A stretch of DNA of 64,000 bases from assembly GCF_016742135.1 (NCBI RefSeq), contig NZ_JACVCG010000004.1:1-64000 (forward strand), read 5' to 3'. Every line of letters begins with the position of its first letter. The first letter of the stretch is position 1. The stretch comes from Brevundimonas sp. (GTDB taxonomy: Bacteria; Pseudomonadota; Alphaproteobacteria; Caulobacterales; Caulobacteraceae). The notes under the pieces were generated by a model that was not told where the DNA came from, did no database searches, and worked only from the letters and a program-made list of their open reading frames with translations. A program made the translations under genes and the position numbers. Positions 47,417 through 58,995 of the stretch are shown here, in pieces.

Positions 47417-47574
47417 GGACGGCGCGGGCTCGGTCAGGCGGGAGGAGAGGGGAGGCAGCCGTCATATAGGGGATCGCGTCCGATTGCATCACCTGCCCGT
47501 GATCGATGAGGAGGGATCGGAGGCGCGACACTGCGGCGGGCGACGGTGCGACGCCGGCGGGATAGGGTCCATCC

Positions 47575-47700
47575 ATGCGCGAAGTGGTCGTCTGGTATGA
47601 CGGGGCCTGTCCCCTGTGTCGCCGCGAGATCGGCGTGATGCGGCGGCTGGACCGGCGCGGGGCCCTCTTGCAAAGGCGCCTGCCTGTCGTCTGCGGCTGA
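47575..47700 (+). pseudogene. Truncated DCC-family (DUF393) thiol-disulfide oxidoreductase-like fragment
   Basis: MREVVVWYDGACPLCRREIGVMRRLDRRGALLQRRLPVVCG-stop; only the N-terminal DxxCPLC segment, ending at a palindromic repeat. Confidence 0.65.
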
Positions 47701-47832
47701 TCAGGTTCATCACAGAGAGCACGGAGGCGACACGGAGGGCACAGGGGGGCTCTGGTCCTGGCTCAGCCTCTCGTCAGTCTCGCCCCTGCCGTGGTCTCTG
47801 TGACTCCTCTGTGACCTCTGTGATGAACCCCT
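47701..47832. repeat. Palindromic intergenic repeat, class D (GGTTCATCACAGAG...CTCTGTGATGAACC)
   Basis: tcaggttcatcacagagagcacggaggcgacacggag...ctctgtgactcctctgtgacctctgtgatgaacc; related half near 49588-49627. Confidence 0.7.
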
Positions 47833-47976
47833 TTCAGGCCCGTCCACAACGGACGAAGCCGCCCGACCGGGGGGTCGAGCGGCCTCTTTCCCCGGACGGG
47901 GTCGCGGGGTCGGTGGCGGGTCGCGAGGAACCCGACCGGGGAAGTCTTTAGCGAGGCCTGGGAAAGGGGAGGGCGA

Positions 47977-49056
47977 TCAGCCCTCCAGGTCCTGCCCCTC
48001 GTCGGGCTCGGGCGAGCCCAGCAGTTCGTCGTCGATCTTGCTGGTCGACTGACGCACCGCCTTTTCGATGGCGTCGGCCACATCCGGATTGGCCTTGAGG
48101 AATTCGCGCACATTCTCGCGGCCCTGACCGATGCGCTGGCTGTCGTAGGAGAACCAGCTGCCGGCCTTTTCGATCACCCCGGCCTTGACGCCCAGGTCAA
48201 TGATCTCGCCCAGCTTGGAGATGCCCTCGCCATACATGATGTCGAAGATCACCTCGCGGAACGGCGGGGCCACCTTGTTCTTGACCACCTTGACCCGGGT
48301 GGTGTTGCCGACCACCTCGTCGCGGTTCTTGATGGCGCCGGTGCGACGGATATCGAGGCGCACCGAGGCGTAGAACTTCAGCGCATTGCCGCCCGTGGTC
48401 GTCTCGGGCGAGCCGTACATGACACCGATCTTGTGCCGGATCTGGTTGATGAAGATGACGATGCAGTTGGTCCGCGAGATCGAGGCAGTCAGCTTGCGCA
48501 GCGCCTGGCTCATCAAGCGGGCCTGAAGGCCGGGCAGGCTGTCGCCCATCTCGCCCTCGATCTCGGCCCGGGGGGTCAGGGCGGCGACCGAGTCGACCAC
48601 CACAATGTCCACCGCGCCCGAACGCACCAGGGTGTCGGTGATTTCCAGCGCCTGTTCGCCATTGTCCGGCTGGCTGACCAGCAGATCATCCAGGTTCACG
48701 CCCAGCTTCTGGGCATAGACCGGGTCCAGCGCATGTTCGGCGTCAACGAAGGCGGCCACACCGCCGACCTTCTGGATTTCCGCCACCGTGTGCAGCGCCA
48801 GCGTGGTCTTGCCCGAGCTTTCCGGGCCAAAAATCTCGATCACCCGGCCATACGGCAGACCGCCGATCCCCAGCGCCATGTCCAGGCCCAGCGAGCCGGT
48901 GGAGATGCTCGCTATCTCGGCCACAACCCCGCCCTTGCCCAGCTTCATCACCGAGCCCTTGCCGAACGCCCGGTCAATCTGGGCCAGCGCCGCTTCCAGA
49001 GCCCGCGCCTTGTCGCCGTCTTCCTTGCCCACCAGTTTCAAAGCCGCCTGTGCCAT
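47977..49056 (-). CDS. recA: Recombinase RecA
   Basis: [40 protein letters not shown]...[13 protein letters not shown]; alternative start at 49077. Confidence 0.98.
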   Translation of the reverse strand: MAQAALKLVGKEDGDKARALEAALAQIDRAFGKGSVMKLGKGGVVAEIASISTGSLGLDMALGIGGLPYGRVIEIFGPESSGKTTLALHTVAEIQKVGGVAAFVDAEHALDPVYAQKLGVNLDDLLVSQPDNGEQALEITDTLVRSGAVDIVVVDSVAALTPRAEIEGEMGDSLPGLQARLMSQALRKLTASISRTNCIVIFINQIRHKIGVMYGSPETTTGGNALKFYASVRLDIRRTGAIKNRDEVVGNTTRVKVVKNKVAPPFREVIFDIMYGEGISKLGEIIDLGVKAGVIEKAGSWFSYDSQRIGQGRENVREFLKANPDVADAIEKAVRQSTSKIDDELLGSPEPDEGQDLEG

Positions 49057-49269
49057 TGCCTTTGTCTCCCTTGCCATGATTCCCATCCGACTTCGGGAGA
49101 GACCCGCCACGGGGATGGACATCCACCCCCGGCCCCGTCCCGGTGACCGGCATATGTGCATGTTTTGTTCTGGTTGCCAATATGTTCTTTTCCGGGGTGC
49201 GACCGGGATTGACGTAGGGGGCAAATGGCGCGCCCCCTACGAGGCGCGGCGGCCGCTCCCTTGGCGTGC

Positions 49270-49497
49270 CTAGAGCGCGCCGGGCGGAAAGAAGTCAGCG
49301 CGCTCCCTGAAGCGCTTCTGCATGTAGCGGAGGCAGATCAGAAATCCCACGGCACCCAAGGCACCGGCCCCGGCCAGCAGCGCGTCCCCCCTGTCGCCGC
49401 GCAGAGCGGCCAGAACGGCAACGATCAGCGCCCCGACGCCCACAACGGCGCCTATGATCTCGTTCAGCCGGAGCATGAGGAAGAAGAGGCGGTTCAT
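49270..49497 (-). CDS. Small membrane protein
   Basis: MNRLFFLMLRLNEIIGAVVGVGALIVAVLAALRG. Confidence 0.55.
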   Translation of the reverse strand: MNRLFFLMLRLNEIIGAVVGVGALIVAVLAALRGDRGDALLAGAGALGAVGFLICLRYMQKRFRERADFFPPGAL

Positions 49498-49644
49498 CCC
49501 TCAAGGAAACCAGATTTCCGGCCCTTCGGCCATGGGTACAGCGCCGCCGTCAAACGTCAGGAGGACGGCGCGTAGTAGCCAATCGGGTTCATCACAGCGA
49601 TCACGGCGCATTCACAGCGACCACAGCGGTGTCGAGCGCGATAC

Positions 49645-49796
49645 ATCGTCTCCTCCCCATCTCTTTGATGGGGAGGGGGACCACGAAGTGGTGGAGGGGT
49701 TTTTGACCGCGCGCTCCGGCCTCCAGAACCCCTCCGTCACGGCGCTGACGCGCCGCGCCACCTCCCCATCTGCGACAGGGAGGAGACAGATGATAG
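49645..49796. repeat. Palindromic intergenic repeat, class B
   Basis: gtctcctccccatctctttgatggggagggggaccacgaagtggtggaggggttttt...aacccctccgtcacggcgctgacgcgccgcgccacctccccatctgcgacagggagga. Confidence 0.75.
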
Positions 49797-50278
49797 GATA
49801 GCCGCCCCCCAATTCCCCAGCCCCTTCAACGCCCCCACCGTTTCTCGCACCGTTCTTCCCGACCGGGTCGCGGGGTGTGCAACCCTCTGCCTGTCTCCGT
49901 CGCAGGAGAGGCGCCTCGGGACCCAGGCACTGAAGCGGCGGCGGGGGCCGGTCGAGCGGGATTGCCCGGTGTAAACGCCGGGGCCCGGGGTGTTTCTGGA
50001 CACCCCGCCCGTCGCGGGCCGAGACGTCTGAAAGAGGTCGAACCGGGTCAAACGAGCCGGGGTGCGCAAGTTCGTCGGCGCCCCCGGTCCCGGCGGAAGA
50101 GACCGGAGCTTCAGACCGCTCGCGTGAACCGACCGGGGCGGCGCATAGGTCAGGTGCCGAAAATTCACACAGCGCCCGTAACGCGAAAGCAGGGCGCATA
50201 CGGTTCCGGGCCCCCGGCCCGCGCGCCGCCCGCCTCTCCCTCACCTCTGCCCCCCGGGCGAGAGGGGCTTTCGCGTGC

Positions 50279-50452
50279 CTATCTGACCTTTTTGTAGACC
50301 GTCAGCCCCAGCACGAAGACGGCGACCGCGATGATGACGGCCAGCCAGAACAGGATGACGGCGATGTCGACGAACACCCCGGCCAGGCCTCCGAAGCCGA
50401 GCACGGCGAGAACCAGGGCGATGATGGCGAATATGACGGCCCATTTCAGCAT
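50279..50452 (-). CDS. DUF1328 small membrane protein
   Basis: MLKWAVIFAIIALVLAVLGFGGLAGVFVDIAVILFWLAVIIAVAVFVLG. Confidence 0.9.
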   Translation of the reverse strand: MLKWAVIFAIIALVLAVLGFGGLAGVFVDIAVILFWLAVIIAVAVFVLGLTVYKKVR

Positions 50453-50619
50453 GGGGGGAACTCCTCCGGATGACGGGTATGACCTCGCAACGCCGCGCGG
50501 CAGGCCGCGTTCCGCCGCGCGGTCGCCCCGGCGGGGCTTCCCAAGCCTGCAACAGCCCCGGTTTCGGAAATATCTGTCCGGCCGGTGATCCAATGGCCAA
50601 GCTTTGCGTTGGAAGCGGC

Positions 50620-52167
<1,548 letters not shown>

Positions 52168-52168
52168 C

Positions 52169-54109
52169 CTAGCCCGGCAGGACCATCGGGGCCGAGGCCG
52201 AGACGGAGGTGGCCGCCACGATCAGCACCAGTCCCGCGACCGCAAGCCCCCGCCACGGCCCGGCACCCGGGCTGTTGGGGGTCATGAGGGCCAAGGGTGC
52301 CGCGAGGCTGAGCCAGAGGAGGGCGATCAGGGCCAGTATGCCCGGCAGGTCCATGCCGATGCCGAGGAAGACCGGATGGGCCATGGCCAGCAACCAGGCG
52401 CCGACCAGAACGGCCGCGACCAGGGGCACCAGAGCGATCCGCGCCCGCATCAACTCCGGATCGATGCCGGCGACCAGGGCGGCCGCGCCCGCCGCGACCA
52501 ATCCGGGCCACAGGAACAGGAAGGCGGCCTCCGGCAGCAGGGCCTGGGTAAGGGTGCCCATCGCCAGCACCAGGGCGATCAGCCCCAGCCAGCGCGGCCA
52601 GGGACTGGCGGCGGGGGGCGGTACCGCGATGGCGGCGACGAGGGCCAGCCCCGTCATGCCCGCGCTGACCGGATCCCAGCCGCCGATCAGCTGGACCATG
52701 AGCCCGAGGACCGCGACGACCCCCATCCACCCCAGACGCAACCGGCCGCCCAGGCCCGCCAGAAACACCAGTGCCGCCCCGAACAGGGCCAGCCCCGTGG
52801 CCACCTCCATCAGCGGCAGCCGTTCCAGCAGCTGGTAATAGACCTCGGCCGACTCGACGCGCCGCAGCATCGGCCCCGCCGCCAGCCGCACCGCCTGCGC
52901 CAGTACAAAGGCCCCGGCCAGAAAGGCGACGCCGTCGACGGCCCCGCGCAGCAGGCTGGCCAGCGCGGTGCGGCTGCGAAAGGCGGCAAAGGCCAGCAGG
53001 CCCAGCGACACGACCACCAGTCCCCAGCCCCAGGGCGCCGCCATGACGATCATCGCCCTGCCGAACGCATCGGCATAGACGCGGTCAGGGCCGGCCTCGG
53101 GCAGGCTTTCGGCCCGCAGCAGCCGGTCGGTGACCTCCAGCGCCTGCGACCCGATGTGCTGCAGGCTGCCCCTGTCCAGCGCCTCCGGCGTCGAGGACGG
53201 CCGATGGTATTGCTCCGCCCGGCCGATGAAGGCGAAGTTCAGACCGGCCAGTCCCCGGTCGCGCGGCACGGAAAAGTCCGTGTCGTTCTGCATCATCCGA
53301 TAGATGGCCACGGCCAGGGAGTTGCTGGTCACCCCGCCGTCGACATGGGGCGCGACCTCCGCCAGCAGGCCGACCGCGCCGGCGTTGCCGGGTCCGGTCT
53401 CAAACATCATGGCGCGGCCCCCGCCTCCCCGCGCCTCAAGGTTGATGACGAACCCGATCCGCGCCCGGTCGGGATAGTCTCCGAAGAAGACCCGGGCACC
53501 GTCCAGCCCCAGTTCCTCGGCATCGGTGATCAGGACGATCAGGGTGCGCTGGGTCGGCCCCCGCGCCTGGATGGCACGCACGCTCTCGAGGATGGCGGCG
53601 ACGCCGGTCGCATCGTCGGCCGCGCCGGGCGACCCGGGCACGCTGTCGTAATGGGCCATCAGCACCACGGGGGCGGCGGTCGGGTCGCGCCCCGGCAGGT
53701 GACCGACCAGATTGCGCACCCGATAGCCGGCGGCCTCGGGCGACAGGTCCCAGCGCTCCATCCGCCGGATGGAGCCGGGCGACAGGGGGCCCTCCATGAC
53801 GACCGGGTCGAGCCCCAGCGCCTGCATCCGGTCCAGCAGATACGCCCGGGCCTCGGCATGCTCGGGGGTGCCCAGCGGACGCGGCGCGCGCGCCAGCCGC
53901 TCGACGTCGACCATGGCGCGCCCGGCCGAGAAGCGCGCGGCTTCGGCGTCCGCGGGGCGCGGGGCGGGCGAGCGGGTCAGCAGGGCGGCCAGCCCCAACC
54001 CCATCAGAAGCGACACCAGCAGCAGAATGCCCAGCGCGGGGCGACCCCTCGGGCTCCGCGCTCGCGGCTTCGGACGGGTTGTCGACATCGTCACCCCCTT
54101 ATCGACCAT
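52169..54109 (-). CDS. M28-family peptidase with C-terminal multi-TM region
   Basis: VVLMAHYDSVPGSPGAADDATGVAAILESVRAI...LIVLITDAEELGLDGARVF. Confidence 0.94.
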   Translation of the reverse strand: MVDKGVTMSTTRPKPRARSPRGRPALGILLLVSLLMGLGLAALLTRSPAPRPADAEAARFSAGRAMVDVERLARAPRPLGTPEHAEARAYLLDRMQALGLDPVVMEGPLSPGSIRRMERWDLSPEAAGYRVRNLVGHLPGRDPTAAPVVLMAHYDSVPGSPGAADDATGVAAILESVRAIQARGPTQRTLIVLITDAEELGLDGARVFFGDYPDRARIGFVINLEARGGGGRAMMFETGPGNAGAVGLLAEVAPHVDGGVTSNSLAVAIYRMMQNDTDFSVPRDRGLAGLNFAFIGRAEQYHRPSSTPEALDRGSLQHIGSQALEVTDRLLRAESLPEAGPDRVYADAFGRAMIVMAAPWGWGLVVVSLGLLAFAAFRSRTALASLLRGAVDGVAFLAGAFVLAQAVRLAAGPMLRRVESAEVYYQLLERLPLMEVATGLALFGAALVFLAGLGGRLRLGWMGVVAVLGLMVQLIGGWDPVSAGMTGLALVAAIAVPPPAASPWPRWLGLIALVLAMGTLTQALLPEAAFLFLWPGLVAAGAAALVAGIDPELMRARIALVPLVAAVLVGAWLLAMAHPVFLGIGMDLPGILALIALLWLSLAAPLALMTPNSPGAGPWRGLAVAGLVLIVAATSVSASAPMVLPG

Positions 54110-54150
54110 GGCCCGACCCTAACCCAGCCGGTCGCGGTGCGTAAGGCGGT

Positions 54151-54972
54151 TCAGGCGGCGCGCTGCAGGAAGCCGGGGGATTTGACGTGCAGGCCTCGCC
54201 GCCCGCTGACGGGACGGAACGCCAGGCTGTCGCCGTTCAGGCTTTCGTCCGGCCCGAGGAACAGGCAGCCGTCATCGACCAGTCGCCGTTCCAGGCCTTC
54301 CAGCACCAGGGCCCGGGCGGCGGGCTCCATGTCGGTCAGCACATGGCGGCAGAAGATGACGTCGAAGCGATCGTCAGGATCGGCCTCGGTCGGGTCGACC
54401 AGATTGGTACGCTCGAACCGCACGACCCGCTTCAGGGAGTCGGCCGCCGTCCACAGATCGCCCTGCGGATGGAACCAGCGCACCATGGCGGCCGCCGACA
54501 GGCCCCGCTGGATTTCAAAGCCGGTATAGGCCGCCTGGTGGGCCCGCTCGAGCGCCATGCGGTTCAGGTCGCTGCCCAGCACTTCGACCTCGAGCTTGAG
54601 ATCGAGCGCGGCCATGGCCAGCGACCAGGCTTCCTGGCCGGTCGAACATCCCGCCGACCAGATGCGCAGGGTGCGTCCCCGGCGGGCCTGGGCCAGGGCG
54701 GGCAGCAGCTCCTCGGTCATGACGCGAAAGGCCGCGCGGTCGCGGCGGAACCAGGTCTCGCCGTTCAACAGGCACTCGATGATCTCCCACGCCAGACTGG
54801 CGACCGGCTTGCTCCACAGGGCCGCCAGCATGGCCTCGACGCTGTCGAAGCCGGCGCGCCGCGCGACCGGGCCCAGCCGGTGTTCGGCCAGATTCAGCCG
54901 GTCCCGCCGAAGCCGGTTTCCCGTGCGCGTCGCGACCAGGGCCTGCAGTCTGTCAAAGTCTTCGGGGCTCAT
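54151..54972 (-). CDS. cheR: Chemotaxis methyltransferase CheR family
   Basis: MSPEDFDRLQALVATRTGNRLRRDRLNLAEHRLGPVARRAGF...RIWSAGCSTGQEAWSLAM. Confidence 0.93.
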   Translation of the reverse strand: MSPEDFDRLQALVATRTGNRLRRDRLNLAEHRLGPVARRAGFDSVEAMLAALWSKPVASLAWEIIECLLNGETWFRRDRAAFRVMTEELLPALAQARRGRTLRIWSAGCSTGQEAWSLAMAALDLKLEVEVLGSDLNRMALERAHQAAYTGFEIQRGLSAAAMVRWFHPQGDLWTAADSLKRVVRFERTNLVDPTEADPDDRFDVIFCRHVLTDMEPAARALVLEGLERRLVDDGCLFLGPDESLNGDSLAFRPVSGRRGLHVKSPGFLQRAA

Positions 54973-55006
54973 GGCGTGGCCTGGTGGAGGTCTGGGATCG
55001 GCACCG

Positions 55007-55378
55007 TCAGACGGCACCGACCTCGGCGAATTTGGCGTGAAGGATTTCTCCGTCGAAGGGCTTCATCACATAGTCGTCGGCCCCGGCGGCCAGGGCCTCG
55101 GTAATCCGGTCGACGGCCGTTTCGATGGTGCAGAACAGCACCTTGGGCCGGTCGCCGTCCGCAAGGGCCCGCAGCCGCCGCAGAAAGGTCAGCCCGTCCA
55201 TGACCGGCATGTTCCAGTCCAGCAGGATCACATCCGGCATGGCCCCGGTGCAGAAGGTCAGGGCTTCGGCTCCGTCCGCGGCTTCATCGACGTCAAATCC
55301 CAGGGCCTCGACGATGCGACGCGAGACCTTGCGGATGATGCGACTGTCATCGACGATCAGGCAAAGTCTGGAGCTCAA
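55007..55378 (-). CDS. CheY-like single-domain response regulator
   Basis: CLIVDDSRIIRKVSRRIVEALGFDVDEAADGAEALTFC...VILLDWNMPVMDGLTFLRRLR. Confidence 0.95.
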   Translation of the reverse strand: MSSRLCLIVDDSRIIRKVSRRIVEALGFDVDEAADGAEALTFCTGAMPDVILLDWNMPVMDGLTFLRRLRALADGDRPKVLFCTIETAVDRITEALAAGADDYVMKPFDGEILHAKFAEVGAV

Positions 55379-55481
55379 GGTCGAATTCCGTTCGGGTGCA
55401 GGTCGGATAGAGGGGGCCTCGCGGTCTCCATGATCGCAAACTGCCGGTTAACGAGGCGTTGGGAAGGGCTGTTAAGACATC

Positions 55482-56177
55482 TTAACCGTGGGAAGACAGG
55501 GGCAGGCGGACGATCAATTCGACCCGACTTTCGTCCGTCGAGACCTGCAGCGTGCCGCCCTGGCCGCGCACCGAGCGCCACAGCCAGTGAGGCTGGATCC
55601 ACTGACCGGGCAGGCCGTCGGTCAGCTGGGCCCCCGACAGTCCCTGAACGGCCTCGGGCTTGAGGCGGGCGCGGGGGCCTTCCGATACGGTCGTCAGGAT
55701 CAGATCCCCGTCCATGCGTCGGGCGTCGAGCGTGGCGGTCCCCCCGGTCGGCAGGGCACCCAGCGCGACATAGGCCAGATTGACCAGGATGCGGGCATGC
55801 GGCTTGGCATAGTCGCCGTCGGGAATCCGCCAGTCGATGGAGGCACGCCCCCCGCCCAGCAGGTCGGTGACCGTGGTCCTCAGCTCGTCGCTCGAGAAAT
55901 TCTGGTTGGAGGTCGCGGCCCCATAGGCCACCCGGGCAAAGCGGACCAAGGCGACCATCCTGGCGGCGCTTTGCTGCATCAGGTCCAGCGCGTCGGCGTG
56001 CATGTCGGCCGAGTTCGGGTCGGTCATCAGGTCCAGTGCCGAGGTCATGGCCCCGGCCGGGCTGATGAAGTCGTGGCACAGTTTGGCGACGATCTGGGTG
56101 GCCAGCTCCGTCTCGTCGTGGTCGGCGGTCGCCCCCGTCGCGTCGTCGGGTTGAGGGGCAAAGGCTTGGGACATCAT
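55482..56177 (-). CDS. chpT: Histidine phosphotransferase ChpT
   Basis: ELATQIVAKLCHDFISPAGAMTSALDLMTDP; degenerate HATPase-like C-terminus. Confidence 0.9.
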   Translation of the reverse strand: MMSQAFAPQPDDATGATADHDETELATQIVAKLCHDFISPAGAMTSALDLMTDPNSADMHADALDLMQQSAARMVALVRFARVAYGAATSNQNFSSDELRTTVTDLLGGGRASIDWRIPDGDYAKPHARILVNLAYVALGALPTGGTATLDARRMDGDLILTTVSEGPRARLKPEAVQGLSGAQLTDGLPGQWIQPHWLWRSVRGQGGTLQVSTDESRVELIVRLPLSSHG

Positions 56178-56221
56178 GGGGGCAGGGCTCCGGCAACAGC
56201 GTGGCGCAAGGCTGACCTGAT

Positions 56222-57043
56222 TTGCCGGTTCGGGAAACCGCCGGGATCGTCTATCAGGCCGGGATGCACGATTCCCTGATGTCCGATTTCGAAAGCGGCG
56301 CGCTGGTCGAAATCCTGGCCGACCTTGCCGAGGCAGCCTCCGCGATCATCCTGCCCTACTGGCGGGCCGGTACCGAAGTCATCACCAAGGCCGACGACAG
56401 CCCCGTCACCCTGGCCGACCGTGAGGCCGAGGCCCTGATCCTGCAGCGGCTGACGGCCCTCTATCCCGGCGTGGCCGCAGTGGCTGAAGAAGCGTGTGAG
56501 GCAGACGGCCGGCCGGGCGAGGCTGCGGACTGCTTCTGGCTGATCGATCCGCTGGACGGCACCAAGGGGTTTGTCCGGGGCGGCGAGAGCTTCAGCGTCA
56601 ACATCGCCCTGGTCGATCAGCAGAGAGTGGTGGCGGGTGTCGTATCCGCTCCGGCGACGGGTCTGACCTGGGCGGGCGATGCCTCCGGTGCACGCCGCCG
56701 CCGCTTCGGCGAGGCCTGGCAGCCGATCCGGGTGCGGGACCGCCCGGATCAGGCCCTCGCCCTGCTGAGCCACAGTCTGAAGGACGACGAAGCCGACAAG
56801 CTGGCGGCCCGCTATGGCTGCGGCAGTTGGACCGGCATGGATTCCTCGCTGAAATTCTGTCTGATCGCCGAAGGGCGGTTCGACGTCTATCCCCGCACCG
56901 GCCCGACCTCGGAATGGGATACGGCGGCCGGCCAGGCCGTGCTGGAGGCCGCCGGCGGTCGCGTCATGGACATGAACGGCGGCCCGCTGGCCTATGGCAA
57001 ACCCGGGTTCATGAACGGTCCGTTCGTGGCCATGGGCGGCTAA
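56222..57043 (+). CDS. Inositol monophosphatase family protein, histidinol-phosphatase-like
   Basis: DDSPVTLADREAEALILQRL...FWLIDPLDGTKGFVRGGESFSVNIALV; WDTAAGQAVLEAAGG. Confidence 0.92.
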   Translation: MPVRETAGIVYQAGMHDSLMSDFESGALVEILADLAEAASAIILPYWRAGTEVITKADDSPVTLADREAEALILQRLTALYPGVAAVAEEACEADGRPGEAADCFWLIDPLDGTKGFVRGGESFSVNIALVDQQRVVAGVVSAPATGLTWAGDASGARRRRFGEAWQPIRVRDRPDQALALLSHSLKDDEADKLAARYGCGSWTGMDSSLKFCLIAEGRFDVYPRTGPTSEWDTAAGQAVLEAAGGRVMDMNGGPLAYGKPGFMNGPFVAMGG

Positions 57044-57045
57044 GG

Positions 57046-58299
57046 TTAGTCCCGAACCTGACGCAGCAGATGATCGGCCCGGTCCGCGATCAGGTCGGCG
57101 CCTTCCTCGCGCGCCGCGCTCGCGGCCTCGATCAGCACCAGGCGGACCGGGCCGGCGGGCTTGTCCAGCAGGCGCGCCCTGGCCAGTGCAATCCGGGCCA
57201 GCCCGATCTGATCGACCGACCAGGCAAGGGGACGAGGGGCGTCCATGGCCAGCCGGGACCGCAAGCGGGCAGCCAGCCGGTCGAGCGCCAGAAGGTCGCC
57301 CTGAGTTTCGGCCTGCATCACGCCAGCCTCGACCACCGTATCGGCGAGGGCCAACCCCAGGACCGTGCGGGACTTGATCAGCGCAGCCGGAATCGCCGAT
57401 GGCCCGCCGTCCCCGGTCAGACAGGCCGCCCCGGGCAGGGCGGCGGACCGCGCGAGGGTCACGGCGGCCCAGTCCATCGGGCTGTGGTCGGCCGTGAACT
57501 GGTCGCAGGCGGCATCGAACAGGGCGCGGCCCTGCTCCACCGCCTCATCATTGTCCGCGAGGGTGGCCAGCGCCGACAATCCCGCCCCGCACAGGGCCAG
57601 GGCGCGGGCCCGGGTCAGGGGCCTGCGATCCGACGGACAGGTCTCGACCAGATCGCGCAGTTCCCGGCCGGCCTGGTCGAGGAGACGCGCGTCGCGCTGC
57701 TGAATCCCGAACATCAGGGTCAGGGCCGCCCGGTCCAGCTTTAGCGCGTCCAGCAGCGGACCGGGACGACGCGACAGCTCGTGGACGGCCTGATCCAGAA
57801 AGGCCATGGCTTCCAGACTGTCGCCCTCCGACAGGCGAGCCTGTCGGGCCTTGATGCGGGCGTGAAGGGCGGTCAGCCGGGCCTTGAGCGCGGGCCGTGT
57901 GGCGTGATCCTTCAGGCCGTCGGTCAGGCTCAACGCGCGACCGAGGGATTCGGGCCCGCCATACAGGTCGAAACTTAGCACCATGGTTTCGGCCAGGGCC
58001 ATGACGGCCTCGGCCCGTTCATCATTGGTACGCGCCGCCTTGCGGGCGTCGAGAGCCGTCAGCCGCGCGTGTTGCAGGCTGTCGGCGGCACCGGACCGGC
58101 GGGTGTGCTCGCGCCACAGCGCCGAGGCCAGCAGCCAGGCCTGAACGGGGCGCGGACAGGTGGCCCGACCCGCATCGATGGTCTGACGCCGGGCCTCGCC
58201 GCGCAGCACATCGACGTCGACGACCTCAAGCCAGCCGAGATCCTGATCGGCCTGGGGGCCGTCAAAAAGCCGCCTGAGATCTCGCCCGAACTCGAACAT
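57046..58299 (-). CDS. Hypothetical alpha-helical repeat protein
   Basis: Long single ORF, Ala/Leu/Arg-rich helical repeats. Confidence 0.65.
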   Translation of the reverse strand: MFEFGRDLRRLFDGPQADQDLGWLEVVDVDVLRGEARRQTIDAGRATCPRPVQAWLLASALWREHTRRSGAADSLQHARLTALDARKAARTNDERAEAVMALAETMVLSFDLYGGPESLGRALSLTDGLKDHATRPALKARLTALHARIKARQARLSEGDSLEAMAFLDQAVHELSRRPGPLLDALKLDRAALTLMFGIQQRDARLLDQAGRELRDLVETCPSDRRPLTRARALALCGAGLSALATLADNDEAVEQGRALFDAACDQFTADHSPMDWAAVTLARSAALPGAACLTGDGGPSAIPAALIKSRTVLGLALADTVVEAGVMQAETQGDLLALDRLAARLRSRLAMDAPRPLAWSVDQIGLARIALARARLLDKPAGPVRLVLIEAASAAREEGADLIADRADHLLRQVRD

Positions 58300-58407
58300 G
58301 GGCCACGCTCCGATCGTCCCGACGCGGGACGTATCGCCCGCCACAGACCCTGACGAAGCAAACGCGGTGCCGCCCGTCCGGTTCGCCCCGGCCGGACGAC
58401 GCCGGCA

Positions 58408-58917
58408 TCACAGACCGAGCGCCTCGATCATCCGCTCGACCAGAACGTCGGATATGTTCAGAAATTCATTCAGTTCGCGCGAGACATGCTCCAGGGTCAC
58501 CCCTCCGTCGGTGATGACGTAGCGCTCAATGGCGATGGCTTCGTCAAAGACGATGACCTTGGCGATGCTGTACTGGCCGTTGAAGGTGTTGGCCAGTTCC
58601 TCGAGGGTCGGGCGTTGTTCGGGCGAATAGCCCCAGCTGGCCATGATCGACAGGCCGAGGCAGCCTTCGGGCTGACCCTCCTCGTCGCAGACCCGCTGCT
58701 CGACCGTCATCTTGAATCCGCCTTCGACGGTGATGTTGAAGATGCCGGGCTCGACCTGCTTCAGCTCGTCATAGCCCTGACGCGACAGAACGGTCTGAAG
58801 ATCGGCATGGGTGAGGGCGAAGTAGACCTCTTCCGTGCCCCGGCGGCTCTGGGCCTCGGCCGGCACGGCCATCCCCAGGCTGAAGACAGCCAGCATGGCC
58901 GCGATGACGTAACGCAT
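58408..58917 (-). CDS. Secreted YbjN-like domain protein
   Basis: Signal peptide; TVLSRQGYDELKQVEPGIFNITVEG...LEELANTFNGQYSIAKVIVFDEAIAIERYVITDGGVTLEHVSRELNEFLN. Confidence 0.75.
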   Translation of the reverse strand: MRYVIAAMLAVFSLGMAVPAEAQSRRGTEEVYFALTHADLQTVLSRQGYDELKQVEPGIFNITVEGGFKMTVEQRVCDEEGQPEGCLGLSIMASWGYSPEQRPTLEELANTFNGQYSIAKVIVFDEAIAIERYVITDGGVTLEHVSRELNEFLNISDVLVERMIEALGL

Positions 58918-58995
58918 GATGATCCCTCTCCCTTGATCTGTCAGCAGCTTAAACAGAACAGGCTCTGCCTGACCAGATGACGAAGGCTGACGGGC

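Noticed and set aside
49140-49200. SOS box upstream of recA
   Set aside because: GTTC motifs are present (gttctggttgccaatatgttc) but spacing is N13, not the alphaproteobacterial GTTC-N7-GTTC, so not called.
55460-55490. CtrA site upstream of the CheY-like gene (GTTAAGACATCTTAAC)
   Set aside because: Palindrome with N6 spacing between TTAA halves, which does not match the N7 CtrA consensus; may only be a small inverted repeat.
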